From positions 139,001-203,000 of the forward strand of contig NC_023137.1 in assembly GCF_000511385.1 (NCBI RefSeq): DNA of 64,000 nucleotides, given 5' to 3'. Below are positions 1 through 9,840 of the stretch, in pieces; position 1 is the first letter of the stretch, and each line of letters starts with the position of its first letter. Source of the DNA: Phaeobacter gallaeciensis DSM 26640. GTDB lineage: Bacteria; Pseudomonadota; Alphaproteobacteria; Rhodobacterales; Rhodobacteraceae. The notes beneath the pieces are model-generated. The model had not been told where the DNA came from and ran no database searches. It saw nothing but the letters and a program-made list of their open reading frames with translations. A program made the position numbers and the translations under genes.

Positions 1-131
1 AGCAGTTCAATGACAACAGCGACTGGCCACAGGGTGCTGCCTATGCGGTTGTTCTTCTGGTGACCTGTATCCTGTTGGTTCTGGCCGTCATGCGCCTGTT
101 CAAGGTGAACATGGGAGATATCGGCAAATGA
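1..131 (+). CDS. ABC transporter permease, C-terminal fragment
   Basis: The last ~42 residues of a protein that begins outside the window, read from base 3 to a TGA at 129-131. They contain one hydrophobic segment followed by a short basic tail. The stop overlaps the ATG of the next permease (ATGA), the usual translational coupling of the two membrane subunits of a spermidine/putrescine-type importer. The assignment rests on this coupling and on the neighbour, because too little of the protein is present for its own domain call. Confidence 0.7.
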   Translation, partial: QFNDNSDWPQGAAYAVVLLVTCILLVLAVMRLFKVNMGDIGK

Positions 132-1453
132 AAAACCTCTCCTTTCTGCGCCTGAGCGTCTGGTTCTATCTGGCGATTTTCTTCGCTTATCTGCTGGGGC
201 CGCTGGTGATCATGTCGGTCACGGCCTTCAACTCACCTGGGTTCCCGCAGGCGACGCCATGGGAATGCCTGACATTTGAGTGGTTTTCAGCGCTGTTTCA
301 GGACGAACGTATTCTGAACGGGATCAAAAATTCGATCCTGGTCGGGGCGGGTACCGTCGTGTTGTCCGTTGCGATGGGCCTAGCAGGGGCGCTGATGCTG
401 ACCCAGATTTGGCCAAAGCTGCGGGCCACCTATTACACGGTGATCATCGCACCAATCCTGATACCCGGTGTGGTGATTGGTATCTCAACACTGGTGTTCT
501 GGGATCGCATCAATCGCATGGTTGGGCTGGGGGCAGATAGTTTCCTGTCGAACGGTTTGTTCCTGACTATCATTGGTCAGTCCACCTTTATTGCCAGCTA
601 CTGCATGCTGGTGCTGGTGGCCCGTCTGCAGCGCTATGATATCGCGCTGACCGAGGCGGCGCTTGATTTGGGGGCAACCCATGCGCAGGCGTTCCGCAAG
701 GTGCTGCTGCCGTTCATGAAACCTGCAATTGCATCGGCGGCAGTCCTGGCCTTTCTCGCCAGCTTTGAGAACTACAACACCACCACCTTCACCTTCGGAG
801 AATATCCAACGCTCACCATCGAGCTGGCGCAGAAGGTGCGTTATGGCATTACGCCTGCAATCTCTGCTCTGGCGTTCATTATCGTTGTGTTGACGGTCTT
901 TGCAGCGTTGTTCAATGAGGCGACGATCCGTCGGCGAGAACTTGTGGCGGCTGCGCGCAAGGATGCGACGGTAGAAGAGCTTGAGAGTGGGCGTCTGCGG
1001 CTTCCGGGGTTCCTGAGTTCCAACTGGGCGGCTCTCGGGTTGGTTGGGGTTGCCTGTTTCACCATCGTCATTGTTGGTACCGCGACCGTTTACAGCCCGG
1101 CCCAGTGCATTGCGGATGTCAAAGAGCAGAAGCGACTGGAAACGGAGTTGCGTATTCAGGAACTGCGCCAGCGCCGCGCCGATGAAGCTGCCCGCAGGGC
1201 TGCGGAAGAGGCCGAAAACGGTGCGTCTGATGCTGGTGGGGCAACAACATCTGAGCCCGCACCCAGCGGTGGGAACAACTCGGGCTTTGGCGGGGCCTTT
1301 GACCCTAACGCATTAGGGGGAGGTGATGCTTCAACAACCGAGGGCGAAGACGAAAGCAGCGTTCCTGCGCCCGCGACAGGTGGTAGCTCCGCCTTCGGAG
1401 GGGCCTTCGACCCGAACGCGCTCTCCGGTGGTAGCACGTCAGACGGCAACTGA
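128..1453 (+). CDS. PotC-like ABC transporter permease with repeated C-terminal tail
   Basis: Inner-membrane subunit of a polyamine/opine-type ABC importer. Residues 1-265 are a standard permease domain with six membrane segments; the EAA loop that contacts the ATPase lies at about 177-196. The protein is longer than the usual 260-300 residues. It has an extra hydrophobic segment at about 301-322, a charged Glu/Arg/Ala-rich stretch likely to form a coiled coil (about 331-364), and a low-complexity Gly/Ser/Thr tail carrying FGGAFDPNAL twice (387-396 and 423-432). The permease domain is sure. The tail is not part of the family and its role is unknown; it probably faces the periplasm or cytoplasm as a tether, which is inference. 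Confidence 0.9.
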   Translation: MKNLSFLRLSVWFYLAIFFAYLLGPLVIMSVTAFNSPGFPQATPWECLTFEWFSALFQDERILNGIKNSILVGAGTVVLSVAMGLAGALMLTQIWPKLRATYYTVIIAPILIPGVVIGISTLVFWDRINRMVGLGADSFLSNGLFLTIIGQSTFIASYCMLVLVARLQRYDIALTEAALDLGATHAQAFRKVLLPFMKPAIASAAVLAFLASFENYNTTTFTFGEYPTLTIELAQKVRYGITPAISALAFIIVVLTVFAALFNEATIRRRELVAAARKDATVEELESGRLRLPGFLSSNWAALGLVGVACFTIVIVGTATVYSPAQCIADVKEQKRLETELRIQELRQRRADEAARRAAEEAENGASDAGGATTSEPAPSGGNNSGFGGAFDPNALGGGDASTTEGEDESSVPAPATGGSSAFGGAFDPNALSGGSTSDGN

Positions 1454-1471
1454 TACGCCGCCGATGCAAAC

Positions 1472-1510
1472 AAAAAACCTGCCCGGGCGTTGTCCTTGGG
1501 CAGGTTTTTT
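1472..1510. terminator. Bidirectional rho-independent terminator
   Basis: A 13-bp inverted repeat (AAAAAACCTGCCC at 1472-1484 and GGGCAGGTTTTTT at 1498-1510) with a 13-nt loop. A T-run follows the hairpin on both strands. It serves the ABC transporter operon from the left and could also serve the glycosyltransferase gene that converges from the right. Confidence 0.9.
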
Positions 1511-1594
1511 ATGTGCGATGTCTTGGCCGTTAGTGGTCAGTCATGCAGGTTTAGCACTGGCTAATTTTGCGGGGCGCGATCAATGCATCAGAGC

Positions 1595-4500
1595 TCAGCC
1601 AAGCCGGGCCCGTGCGGCAACTGTGGATCGAACAGGCGCCTGAACAGACCCAAATCGGCGCAGCTTGTGCCAACCTGTCAGCCGCCCGGTCAGGATACGC
1701 CACAGCGAACGGTAGACATTTATTATCAGAAGCTGGCGGTAGATGAGCCGGTTCAGCAGCAGCAGCAACACCATAGACCGCGGCATGGTCGGCTCTGAGC
1801 GCACGGCATAGTCGGCCATGATCATCTCCAGCAGCGGCAACGCCAGGAAGATAGAAAGCACGGCGTAATCGCGAACCGTGAAGGCATCAAAAGTGGTTCC
1901 ATCAAAACTGGAGACAAACCGCACCAGCATGAGCACCAGCAGCAGGTCGATAATCGGGCCAAGCAGGGGCATGATCACCCCAAAGATAACCAGATCGGTG
2001 AGCCCGACTAACCCGACTGCGTGCCCTTTGCGGATGGTGCTGCGGTGTTTCCATGCGGATTGCAGAATACCGATGGACCAGCGCATCCGCTGCTTCATCA
2101 GGGTGCCAACAGAGGCTGGCGCTTCGGTGTAGGCATAGGCGCGCTCGGCCGCGCGGACCTCATAGCCCTGCTCCAGAAGCGATATCGTCAGATCGGTGTC
2201 CTCGGCCAAAGTCTGGCTGGAGTAATAGCCGCATTTGCGCACTGCCTCAGTCCGCCAGGCGCCAAAGGCGCCGGGGACCACCATGATAGCATTGATCGTC
2301 TCATAGGCGCGACGATCAATGTTCTGGGCAACGGTGTATTCCAGTTTTTCCAGCTTGGTCAGCAGGTTGTTCGAATTGCCCACCATGATCTTCCCGGCGA
2401 CGGCGCCGACCTTGGGGTTACGCATGGGCTGCATCAGACGGCGGATCGCATCCGGTGCGACGATGGTATCGGCGTCGATCGCGACGACATAGTCAGTTGT
2501 CACATGCGAGAAGGCAAGATTGGCGGCCTTCCACTTGCCGCCATTGGGTTGGCGCAGGATCTGGACGTTAGGATTGTCTTTATAGGTCTTGGTCACCAGC
2601 CCATGCGTGTCGTCGGTTGATCCGTCGTCCACCACCAGCACCGAAAGATTTGGGTAGTCTGACTCAAGCACACTGTAGATTGTCTTCAGAATGCTCTTCT
2701 CTTCGTTGTAAGCGGGGATAACAACCGTGACCGGGGCGGAGAAATCACCTGTACGGTGGCGCAGGTCTGCACGGTCGGCCCGGCGGGAGCGGATCGCCAT
2801 TACAAACAAAACAAGAGCGCGAAGGACACCAAGCAGCACCGCGAAGGGCACTAGGAATGCCACCCATGTTGCGCTATTTCCAAAGCCGGTGAAGGCAAGC
2901 GCCTCAAACGGTTCAAGACTGGCAGCCTGTCGGGTTTCATAGGGGCTACCGACCCCTGCCATGGCTTGTTTCAGTGTCAGAAACTGATAGCCGCGCGCCT
3001 TCAGTTCAGGGATCAGCAGGCGCAGTGCGCTGATCGTGTTGCTGCGGGCGCCACCGCCGTCATGTAGCAGCAGGACCTGGCCGCTGCCATCCAATGCGTC
3101 CAGCGTGTAGTCGACCAGTTGCTTGGGGCTGAGGCTGCGCCAATCGGGCGGCACGATATCGGCACCCAGAAGGTGGTAGCGTTGGTCAATGATGGTCTTA
3201 AGTCGGCGCGCCAGATCGCCCTCAAGCGGTCCGGGACCGCGCATGTAGGGCGCACGAAACACCACAGGTGTGCGACCTGTCAGCCAGGAGAAGATCCGTG
3301 ACTGCAACGCCAGTTCCACCTGAACCCGCGCTGGGGACGATCGGTCAAGCCGAGGGTGAGAAAAGGTGTGGAGGCCAAAATCGAACTCGGAGCGTGCCAA
3401 GGCGTCAACGACGTTCTTTTGCTCGAACATCTGATTGCCCACCATGAAGAAGGTAGCGGGCACTTTGGCGTCGTTCAGGATATCGAGGATATCCTGCGTG
3501 TGATCCTGGGCGGGGCCATCATCGAACGTAAGAAGGATCGATTTGTCCGGAAGGGTCCCGTAGCGGTCAGCAATGACCGGAAGCGGCAGAGGATCAGTGA
3601 CCGCATCGGTCACCATCAGGGTCTCGGCATCCCGTGTTATATGACGGTGGCCAAGCACCTCTTTTTGACTGAACCGCAGGAAGGGGCCAGTACCGCGATA
3701 TGAGACAAAGCTGTTCAGATCAATGTCGCGTAGCGTGTCAAAGGCACTGTCTGACAGAATATCTTCTTTAGCGAGCAGCGGCCAGATGGAGGGGTCTTCC
3801 TGCCCCAAACCCCAGATGGCGACGCCGTCGATGCCGGCCTCCGCAATGCTCAGCAGCTGGCTATAATGGCTCACGGCATCCAGATACCAGATCATGTTCC
3901 GCTCGCCGCGGGTATCCATGTAGGAAATCAGCCCATGGCCTTTCTCGGGCGAATAGCCTGCAAAGGCCCCGTATTGATCCGCCTGAGACATCGCATCTGC
4001 GTAGCTGATGAACTCGGGTGCAGGTGCACCAGTCGTCCAATGCACGCCGCCGGCGGCCATGCCAATCACCAGTTTTTCCTTGGGAATAGTACTGCGCGCG
4101 CGTTCCAGAACGGTCTGGAACCAATCCAGGGGTGCTGGCGACTCTTCATATATTCCAAGTCGATAGCTGTTTTGTACCGCCGGTAGAATGACCCGATCAG
4201 GTAAGGCAACCCCGTAGGACAGGGTCTCGATCTGATCGGGGGCAATGACCGCACAGGACTCAAGACCCTTAGCCGCGAACTCATGTTGCACGCCATTCAG
4301 ATGGGTCAGGGCCTTCTGCAGGTTCTGCACTTCCAATCGGCGCATATCAAAACACATGCCGGACCATCCGTGCCGTGTTGCTAGTTCCGCGGCCTTGGAC
4401 CAGTGATGATTGCTGCCTTCCTCAAGCGCGGTGGCCTGAACATGCATCAAGGGTTGAATGAGATGATTGCCAAATGGATTGGTTCGCACAACGTAAGGGG

Positions 4501-5125
4501 TGCCAAAATCCTGATTGCCGGATTGCAGCCAGTCGATCCCCTTGTCACTGATGATCAACCACTCAGGAATAAACACGTTGATCGTGTCGCACGTCCGTTG
4601 AACGGAGTTAGAGACATCTTCCAGGTCAGCGGTGACAAAAGCATAGAGTGTTGAAGGATTATTGCTGGCGCTGCGGGCTGTGGATGATTGCGTCTGGCAA
4701 GCGTTTCTTGTTGCCGCTGCGACGCTTGGATCATCGCTGTCCAGCGTGTCATAGCCACCGTCCCCCTCAAGACTGTCGCTTTGCGGTAGAAACCGGCGCC
4801 AGTCCGAATTGACGGCATCTGTCGGGGCATTGTTCTGAAACAAAGGGCGGGCCAGTTTAAATTCGGTAATGACATTCTGCGTGACCGCGATGATCATGGC
4901 AGCAGCCAAGGCCAGTCCCAATACGAAAAACAAGGCGGCGATAAACGGGCGGGTTGCAGTCCCGGCCTTGAAAATTTGCCTCTGGGCGTCGGTCGAGGTG
5001 GTCATCTCCGCCGGCAAGATTTCGGTAGGAAATGTCTTGTGCACACGGGCCTCGGGCGCAGATGGTTTTGCTCTGCGCTTTCTCGCCTCTGGCGCCATCC
5101 GATTTTTGGTCGTCGTATGCATCAC
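1595..5125 (-). CDS. GH18-like / NodB polysaccharide deacetylase / GT2 processive synthase fusion
   Basis: A membrane protein of 1,176 residues that appears to combine synthesis and trimming of an extracellular N-acetylhexosamine polymer. A cytoplasmic N-terminus and one membrane segment (about 60-85) lead to a GH18-like domain (about 155-455, ending in a DGVAIWGLG strand). A NodB deacetylase follows with TFDDGP (533-538), the HTFSHP metal motif (586-591), RAPY (624-627) and LLHD (686-689). After another membrane segment comes a GT2 domain with DDGS (833), DAD (884-886), EDTD (975-978) and QRMRW (1012-1016), then 3-4 membrane helices. The QxxRW motif marks processive synthases such as PgaC, NodC and hyaluronan synthase. 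Start is GTG at 5125 or ATG at 5122. It is divergent from the DUF3131 gene, about 210 bp away. The polymer is not determined. Confidence 0.88.
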   Translation of the reverse strand: MMHTTTKNRMAPEARKRRAKPSAPEARVHKTFPTEILPAEMTTSTDAQRQIFKAGTATRPFIAALFFVLGLALAAAMIIAVTQNVITEFKLARPLFQNNAPTDAVNSDWRRFLPQSDSLEGDGGYDTLDSDDPSVAAATRNACQTQSSTARSASNNPSTLYAFVTADLEDVSNSVQRTCDTINVFIPEWLIISDKGIDWLQSGNQDFGTPYVVRTNPFGNHLIQPLMHVQATALEEGSNHHWSKAAELATRHGWSGMCFDMRRLEVQNLQKALTHLNGVQHEFAAKGLESCAVIAPDQIETLSYGVALPDRVILPAVQNSYRLGIYEESPAPLDWFQTVLERARSTIPKEKLVIGMAAGGVHWTTGAPAPEFISYADAMSQADQYGAFAGYSPEKGHGLISYMDTRGERNMIWYLDAVSHYSQLLSIAEAGIDGVAIWGLGQEDPSIWPLLAKEDILSDSAFDTLRDIDLNSFVSYRGTGPFLRFSQKEVLGHRHITRDAETLMVTDAVTDPLPLPVIADRYGTLPDKSILLTFDDGPAQDHTQDILDILNDAKVPATFFMVGNQMFEQKNVVDALARSEFDFGLHTFSHPRLDRSSPARVQVELALQSRIFSWLTGRTPVVFRAPYMRGPGPLEGDLARRLKTIIDQRYHLLGADIVPPDWRSLSPKQLVDYTLDALDGSGQVLLLHDGGGARSNTISALRLLIPELKARGYQFLTLKQAMAGVGSPYETRQAASLEPFEALAFTGFGNSATWVAFLVPFAVLLGVLRALVLFVMAIRSRRADRADLRHRTGDFSAPVTVVIPAYNEEKSILKTIYSVLESDYPNLSVLVVDDGSTDDTHGLVTKTYKDNPNVQILRQPNGGKWKAANLAFSHVTTDYVVAIDADTIVAPDAIRRLMQPMRNPKVGAVAGKIMVGNSNNLLTKLEKLEYTVAQNIDRRAYETINAIMVVPGAFGAWRTEAVRKCGYYSSQTLAEDTDLTISLLEQGYEVRAAERAYAYTEAPASVGTLMKQRMRWSIGILQSAWKHRSTIRKGHAVGLVGLTDLVIFGVIMPLLGPIIDLLLVLMLVRFVSSFDGTTFDAFTVRDYAVLSIFLALPLLEMIMADYAVRSEPTMPRSMVLLLLLNRLIYRQLLIINVYRSLWRILTGRLTGWHKLRRFGSVQAPVRSTVAARARLG

Positions 5126-5334
5126 TTGCCAACCCGTTCAAATAACGTGTTACTTTTTCATTCACTCGTTTGGGGGGCAGGCGATTTTCGCCAGATTGAC
5201 TTTCGCGCAAACCATTTTGATTCCGCGTCCGCTAATTAAGTTTTTAACAAAGTCCTAATGATAATTCAAGATGGGCATCGCGGATCGTTCAAGTTATGGT
5301 AAACACTGCCGGAACCAGAAAGTTGGACAACGTA

Positions 5335-7728
5335 ATGTCGTGGAAACGCCGTGAGTTTCTGGGTTTGGCCTCAAGTGGCCTGCTAAGCACGACCTGGCCG
5401 GCCTTGGCGCAGACCCAGCGGGCCGAGGGGATCCGTGCGTTTTCCATATTACTGACCGGCGTACATCCATCGCTGCCGGAAAATGCGCTTGGTTCTCTGA
5501 TTTTCGCGTTTCTGTCGCAGGGGGTGGCAGTCTCCGTCGAAGTCGCTTTCGAAGACTTCTCCAAACATACACCGGATAGGACCCATCCTCTTCTGGCGAT
5601 GCTGAGTGACACCGCCTCCCAAAATCGGACATTTGTCGAGATCGTTCCTGCGTCGCGGAATCTGATGCGCAAGACGGGATATTTTAAGGCGCGGAGCCTT
5701 TGGGGGCTGCGCTCGCAAATCGACCAGTTGCTGCCCGGTGCCATGGCGGCTGCCGCTCAGCCAGCGCATTTTTCGACCGTATCGACCAATGAGCTTGAGC
5801 GCGAGTTGCGGCAGGACGGTTTGCGGACCGGGGGATGCACGACTGTGATCTATGATGCGGTTGAGGCGGCTGAACGCGAGGCGCTGCTTGGCCCTGCTGC
5901 CGTATTGATGCTGCCATTGAAGGCACGCCTGGACCTGAGGTCCGCGCAAGAGAGGATGACGTCAGGGCTGTTTTCCCAATTGGGGGATGGCACTGTTCTT
6001 GCGGTGGATGTTGCGGAATTGCCGATTGACCCTGCCCGCGCTTATGAGGTTGGTCAGCGCATTGCCGCAAGCGTTAACCGCGCGCGGCTCTCTGGGTATC
6101 TTCTGTCTGTTTTGCCGCGCGAAATCTACAAGCGGTGTTGTGGGTTCTTGCCGAACCACTCCAGGCACTATGTTGTTTTGCCGGAGTTTCCGGGCGATGC
6201 GGAGGGATACAACGGGTTGCTGGATCAGGCGCGGAGCCGGTTGGGTACCGACTGTGTGACCTTGGTGCGTGGCGGGGAGCGTCGGGCTGACGGCACATTG
6301 CTGGTCGAAACCCGCGATGGAGAGCAGCGCCGGCTTGGGGCGCCAGGGCTGGGACCTGATGGAGAGCCGATAGAAGGTCCGATTTTTCTTGCAGATGATG
6401 TCGCTCCACAACGTGGCGATGTGCGCCACCCGGATGCAGTTTTTGTTCATAAGGCGCAATCAGTCAGTCGGCTCTCTGCCAAAGTGCCGGCCGCAAACGG
6501 TATCTGCCTCAACTATCCTACAGGAATAGTTGATCCCGCTCATGAGCTTTTGCTTGAGGCACGAGACACGTTACGTGACAGGAACCTGTCGCCGGAGGCA
6601 CCTGTTTTCGATGCCGCTATGATGGCTGATGCCGAGCTGGCCTATAGCTATCTTGAACAGGCGGAAATGAATGCCACCGGATTGGCCTTAACAGTTAGAA
6701 AACAGATCAACGGCAAGTCCTTCAACAACTCCGAAATCACGATGTGGGATGTCGGCAGCCTGATCCTTGGCTTGTTGGCAGCGGTTGAGTTGGAGCTGGC
6801 ACCGGCTGATAGGATCTATCGCCGCATTAAAAAGATCATGGCATCGCTTCCGGTTATTCAGGATGGCGACGCAGCATATCCGCCGACGTTGATCAATGTC
6901 CGGGATGCCTCGATCGAAAGACGAGGGTTCGATGCCTGTGATTTCGCCCGGCTTACCAGCGCAGTGACACGGGCAGCGCAGCATACCGCCCTTGCGGATG
7001 CCTGTTCGCAGCTGATGAGCAAATGGCGGATTGCGGGTTTGATGCAGGGTGGTGTCCTTAACAATATCCTTAAGACACGTATCCAATCATCTTATCAGTC
7101 ACATTGTGCGCACTATCAGACCCGGGTTTTGCCAGCTCTGGGCCAGTCGGAAACCCGCTCTCCCTACCGGGAGGCGTTTGTCGGTGAAACCGTTGCTGAT
7201 AGAACGGTCAGCCTGCTCTATGCAGTCGACAAAATTGGCATCTTGCCAACTGAGCCGCTGTTGCTTGAATATGTGGAACTGGGGCCCTCTGCGGAATGCG
7301 CCGTGCTAACGGATGTCTTTCTGGGTGCGATTAAGCACCACTTTGACCAGACCGGGCAGCTGCTTGCGCCATCTGAGACGCCAATCGACACCTCACCCTG
7401 GTTTGTCTACCAAGGTTTCGATCTGGGCCACCAAACACGTTGGAACGTCAGCTACAGAAAAGGGCGCGAGGTGGTGTTTGAACCGGTTTCCAGCAGCCCG
7501 TATGGAATTTTCTCGACCAAGGCAGCTTATCTTTGGTATGCGGTCAGACCCTGTCGGCACACCCGTAAAATGCTGGATATGGTACAAGAGCACGCCCGGA
7601 TTGATGGTTTTGGCATGAGCAGTGGATTGTTCCTTGATGGATATGCACAAATGAAAAACCATGCCGACCTCAACACGAATGGGATTGTCTTGCAGGCGCT
7701 GGCGCATCTGAAGCGCCGCACCCGCTAG
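5335..7728 (+). CDS. Tat-exported DUF3131 domain protein
   Basis: Predicted periplasmic protein of about 797 residues. The ATG at 5335 gives a clean twin-arginine signal (KRREFLG, hydrophobic stretch, then Ala-Leu-Ala-Gln); the longer reading from 5296 would bury it. The C-terminal half holds two stretches typical of DUF3131, an alpha-barrel fold related to glycoside-processing enzymes: one around the TMWDVGSLI motif at about residue 468 and one near the end. DUF3131 proteins commonly sit beside glycan synthases. Divergence from the GH18/NodB/GT2 gene suggests both act on the same polysaccharide, which is inference. No catalytic residues can be named. Confidence 0.75.
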   Translation: MSWKRREFLGLASSGLLSTTWPALAQTQRAEGIRAFSILLTGVHPSLPENALGSLIFAFLSQGVAVSVEVAFEDFSKHTPDRTHPLLAMLSDTASQNRTFVEIVPASRNLMRKTGYFKARSLWGLRSQIDQLLPGAMAAAAQPAHFSTVSTNELERELRQDGLRTGGCTTVIYDAVEAAEREALLGPAAVLMLPLKARLDLRSAQERMTSGLFSQLGDGTVLAVDVAELPIDPARAYEVGQRIAASVNRARLSGYLLSVLPREIYKRCCGFLPNHSRHYVVLPEFPGDAEGYNGLLDQARSRLGTDCVTLVRGGERRADGTLLVETRDGEQRRLGAPGLGPDGEPIEGPIFLADDVAPQRGDVRHPDAVFVHKAQSVSRLSAKVPAANGICLNYPTGIVDPAHELLLEARDTLRDRNLSPEAPVFDAAMMADAELAYSYLEQAEMNATGLALTVRKQINGKSFNNSEITMWDVGSLILGLLAAVELELAPADRIYRRIKKIMASLPVIQDGDAAYPPTLINVRDASIERRGFDACDFARLTSAVTRAAQHTALADACSQLMSKWRIAGLMQGGVLNNILKTRIQSSYQSHCAHYQTRVLPALGQSETRSPYREAFVGETVADRTVSLLYAVDKIGILPTEPLLLEYVELGPSAECAVLTDVFLGAIKHHFDQTGQLLAPSETPIDTSPWFVYQGFDLGHQTRWNVSYRKGREVVFEPVSSSPYGIFSTKAAYLWYAVRPCRHTRKMLDMVQEHARIDGFGMSSGLFLDGYAQMKNHADLNTNGIVLQALAHLKRRTR

Positions 7729-7735
7729 ACAAGTA

Positions 7736-8356
7736 TCAGCTCACCGGGCCAAAAACCTGACATCCGCTGGCTGAAATCTCTCCGCGTGCTACCGGGTAAC
7801 CACGTCGGGGGTTGAGGCGGATCGGCTGCATCCCGGTCAGCCGGTTCATGCATCTTTCTGTATCGCGAACGGAGTTTCGTTTGCCCCCGATATAAATATC
7901 AAGCCACGGGCGGCCATTCTTGCCGGTATGGCAGGGGCCATTTTGGGGCTGGTGGCCGTCACCGCAGACGTCTTCCACGATGGCATATTTGCGCAGACGC
8001 TCTATGTAGAAACGTGTGCCTGCAGGGAAATCCAGCGTCTGGCGCCCCCGTCGTATGGCATGACCCACAGCGATGGTGACCGGATCGTTGTAGGTCCCGG
8101 TTCCCCCGGCCTGACGCCGCAGGACCGGGCGCGCGATGGCAGCACTGCCAGGGGGTGTGTTATCCCAATAACTATAGCCAGTTAGGTAGCCCTCAAATCT
8201 GACTTCGGTACCACGTCGTACAAACTGGTCTAATTGACTCTTTATGTCGTTGTTGATGCTCTGTGCAGGAAGCATCCCGGCGCAAACGCTCATCACGGTC
8301 AGAGCAGCAGCGGCCACGGCGGTTTTTCTGAAAATGGAGTTCCATATCGTCGACAT
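7736..8356 (-). CDS. Small secreted protein, possibly double-psi beta-barrel
   Basis: A 206-residue protein with a Sec signal peptide (charged start, hydrophobic 11-28, probable cleavage near residue 32). The mature part has four Cys and a central stretch (Gly-Tyr-Ser-Tyr-Trp motif, then VEDVCGDG and WLDIYIGG) resembling the 3D/double-psi beta-barrel fold of RlpA-like and endolytic murein enzymes. The resemblance is by eye only and the protein is otherwise unrecognised. Its stop lies 8 bp from that of the DUF3131 gene, so the two converge. Confidence 0.6.
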   Translation of the reverse strand: MSTIWNSIFRKTAVAAAALTVMSVCAGMLPAQSINNDIKSQLDQFVRRGTEVRFEGYLTGYSYWDNTPPGSAAIARPVLRRQAGGTGTYNDPVTIAVGHAIRRGRQTLDFPAGTRFYIERLRKYAIVEDVCGDGHQPQNGPCHTGKNGRPWLDIYIGGKRNSVRDTERCMNRLTGMQPIRLNPRRGYPVARGEISASGCQVFGPVS

Positions 8357-9494
8357 GACATGTTCCTTATCGAGGGCGGCCTCGGGTTCTCGCGCATGCC
8401 TTGTTCAGGCTGCGCGTTGGTGTCTCTATTGATCGCCAGGCTGGCCGACCGGTTGTCGGCTCATCTTTGTGGCGGTCGGGTTTGGTTGTGCCCTGTCGGC
8501 GGTAATTTGCGTCTTTTGGTGGCTTGAAGACCGATCCTGCAGAAGCTCGGACGCGAGGCGTTAACCTGCCCCTTGTGGTTGGGTAGGCTGATCTTCAGCG
8601 CCTTACGACTGAAGCAAAGCGGATACACCAAATGCGGCATCGCGCTCAAAGGGAGCCCGCTGGAACTGGCGGGATCTTTCCAATGGATAAGCGGATTTCA
8701 GGCGGAGCAGCTTCAGGAGGCCACTTGATCTTTTTGTCGCTTGGCAAACAGGCCGAAAAACCGTCGTCGTTTCCAGCACGATCTGAGGTGAGAGAACCTC
8801 GGTGATTTGACCAGATCTGATCCGCTGCCAGAACCGCCTGACAAGGACAGGCAGACGCCTTTGTAGGCGTCAAGGTTGGGGAGGGGGCAGAGCCACTGAG
8901 TATGTGCCTGTCTGATCTGCCGTGTGAAGTGGTGCTTGAAAAAATGTAGCACCGGCCCCCATTTTTTTGCGTACCTCAAATGGCCTGGGTCACCATCATG
9001 GCGCCTAGAACCAGGCGGAGCGGTCGATATCCGCAGTACTAGTAGGGGCGGTTGCTGTCGTTTTGTATGTATCATTCAACCCTCCTGCACCAAATGCTGC
9101 GGTAGCCTCGCGCCCGTCAAAATCGGAGTGGGGTATGAGGCTTCGGTGTCCAGACTGGCGGGGGAAAATTAAAATCAGCCTTAACCGATGCGATTCGAGG
9201 GCAAGGAATTACAAACAAATTGATTCAACGGCGGGTAATCGCTGACAGTCATGACTGCGTTGGTACGTTGTCGCTGCATGGGCAACAATCTGTCCGAATC
9301 GAAGATGGTTTCGGTTTCAGATCGATTCGAATCCGGGCATGAGGTGAGGCGCCGAATGGTTTGGAGGGGCTTGCCCGCGCCGCCTTATCAACGGCGGGTG
9401 AGGGAGTGGTCTGGAACGTAGTCAAGCACAGAGAGCAGCATTCAGAACGGATGCGTCATCTTATAAAGATGTGAAATATCAGTGTCTTGGAAAC
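8357..9494. other. 1.1-kb stretch with no convincing gene
   Basis: No reading frame on either strand has both a plausible start and a recognisable protein. The longest (on the minus strand at 8713-9075) is Arg/Gln/His-rich with no ribosome-binding site. A short GC hairpin with arms CCGCC/GGCGG lies near 9380-9400 without a T-run. It may be decayed sequence or may hold an unrecognised RNA. Confidence 0.6.
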
Positions 9495-9569
<75 letters not shown>

Positions 9570-9654
9570 GCCGGTGAGGGGGCTTTTAGGCATAAACGAA
9601 CTGGGGCGCAAGAGCATTCTGGACGGTTTTTTCACACTCCGGTACAGAAGACTT

Positions 9655-9834
9655 ATGGCAGAGAAGAAAACAGTAAAAAATGGTGGGTCTGCGCCTACGC
9701 GCGAAGATCGGTTGAAGGCCGCATTGAAGGCGAATATGGGCCGACGGAAGGCCCAGGCGAAGGCGCGTTCGGTCAAAGATGACGTCACCGGCGGTCCGGC
9801 AGATGATCCCACAACAGGCAGTTCTAAGGAGTAA
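9655..9834 (+). CDS. Small basic hypothetical protein upstream of murA
   Basis: A 59-residue Lys/Arg-rich protein starting MAEKKTVK. The ATG at 9655 is preferred over the longer frame from 9574, because the upstream part overlaps the tRNA edge and looks non-coding; a GAAG sequence sits just upstream. The middle (about 20-40) should form a basic helix and the tail is Gly/Asp/Thr-rich and probably disordered. It ends 6 bp before murA, so the two are co-transcribed. No function is recognised. Confidence 0.7.
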   Translation: MAEKKTVKNGGSAPTREDRLKAALKANMGRRKAQAKARSVKDDVTGGPADDPTTGSSKE

Positions 9835-9840
9835 GGGCAG

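Noticed and set aside
1156..1473. Antisense 105-residue frame opposite the permease tail
   Set aside because: It is a shadow of the low-complexity repeat region, Pro/Ser/Ala-rich with no start signal.
9170..9190. CtrA box (TTAA-N7-TTAA)
   Set aside because: The two TTAA elements are 8 bases apart, and there is no plausible downstream gene.
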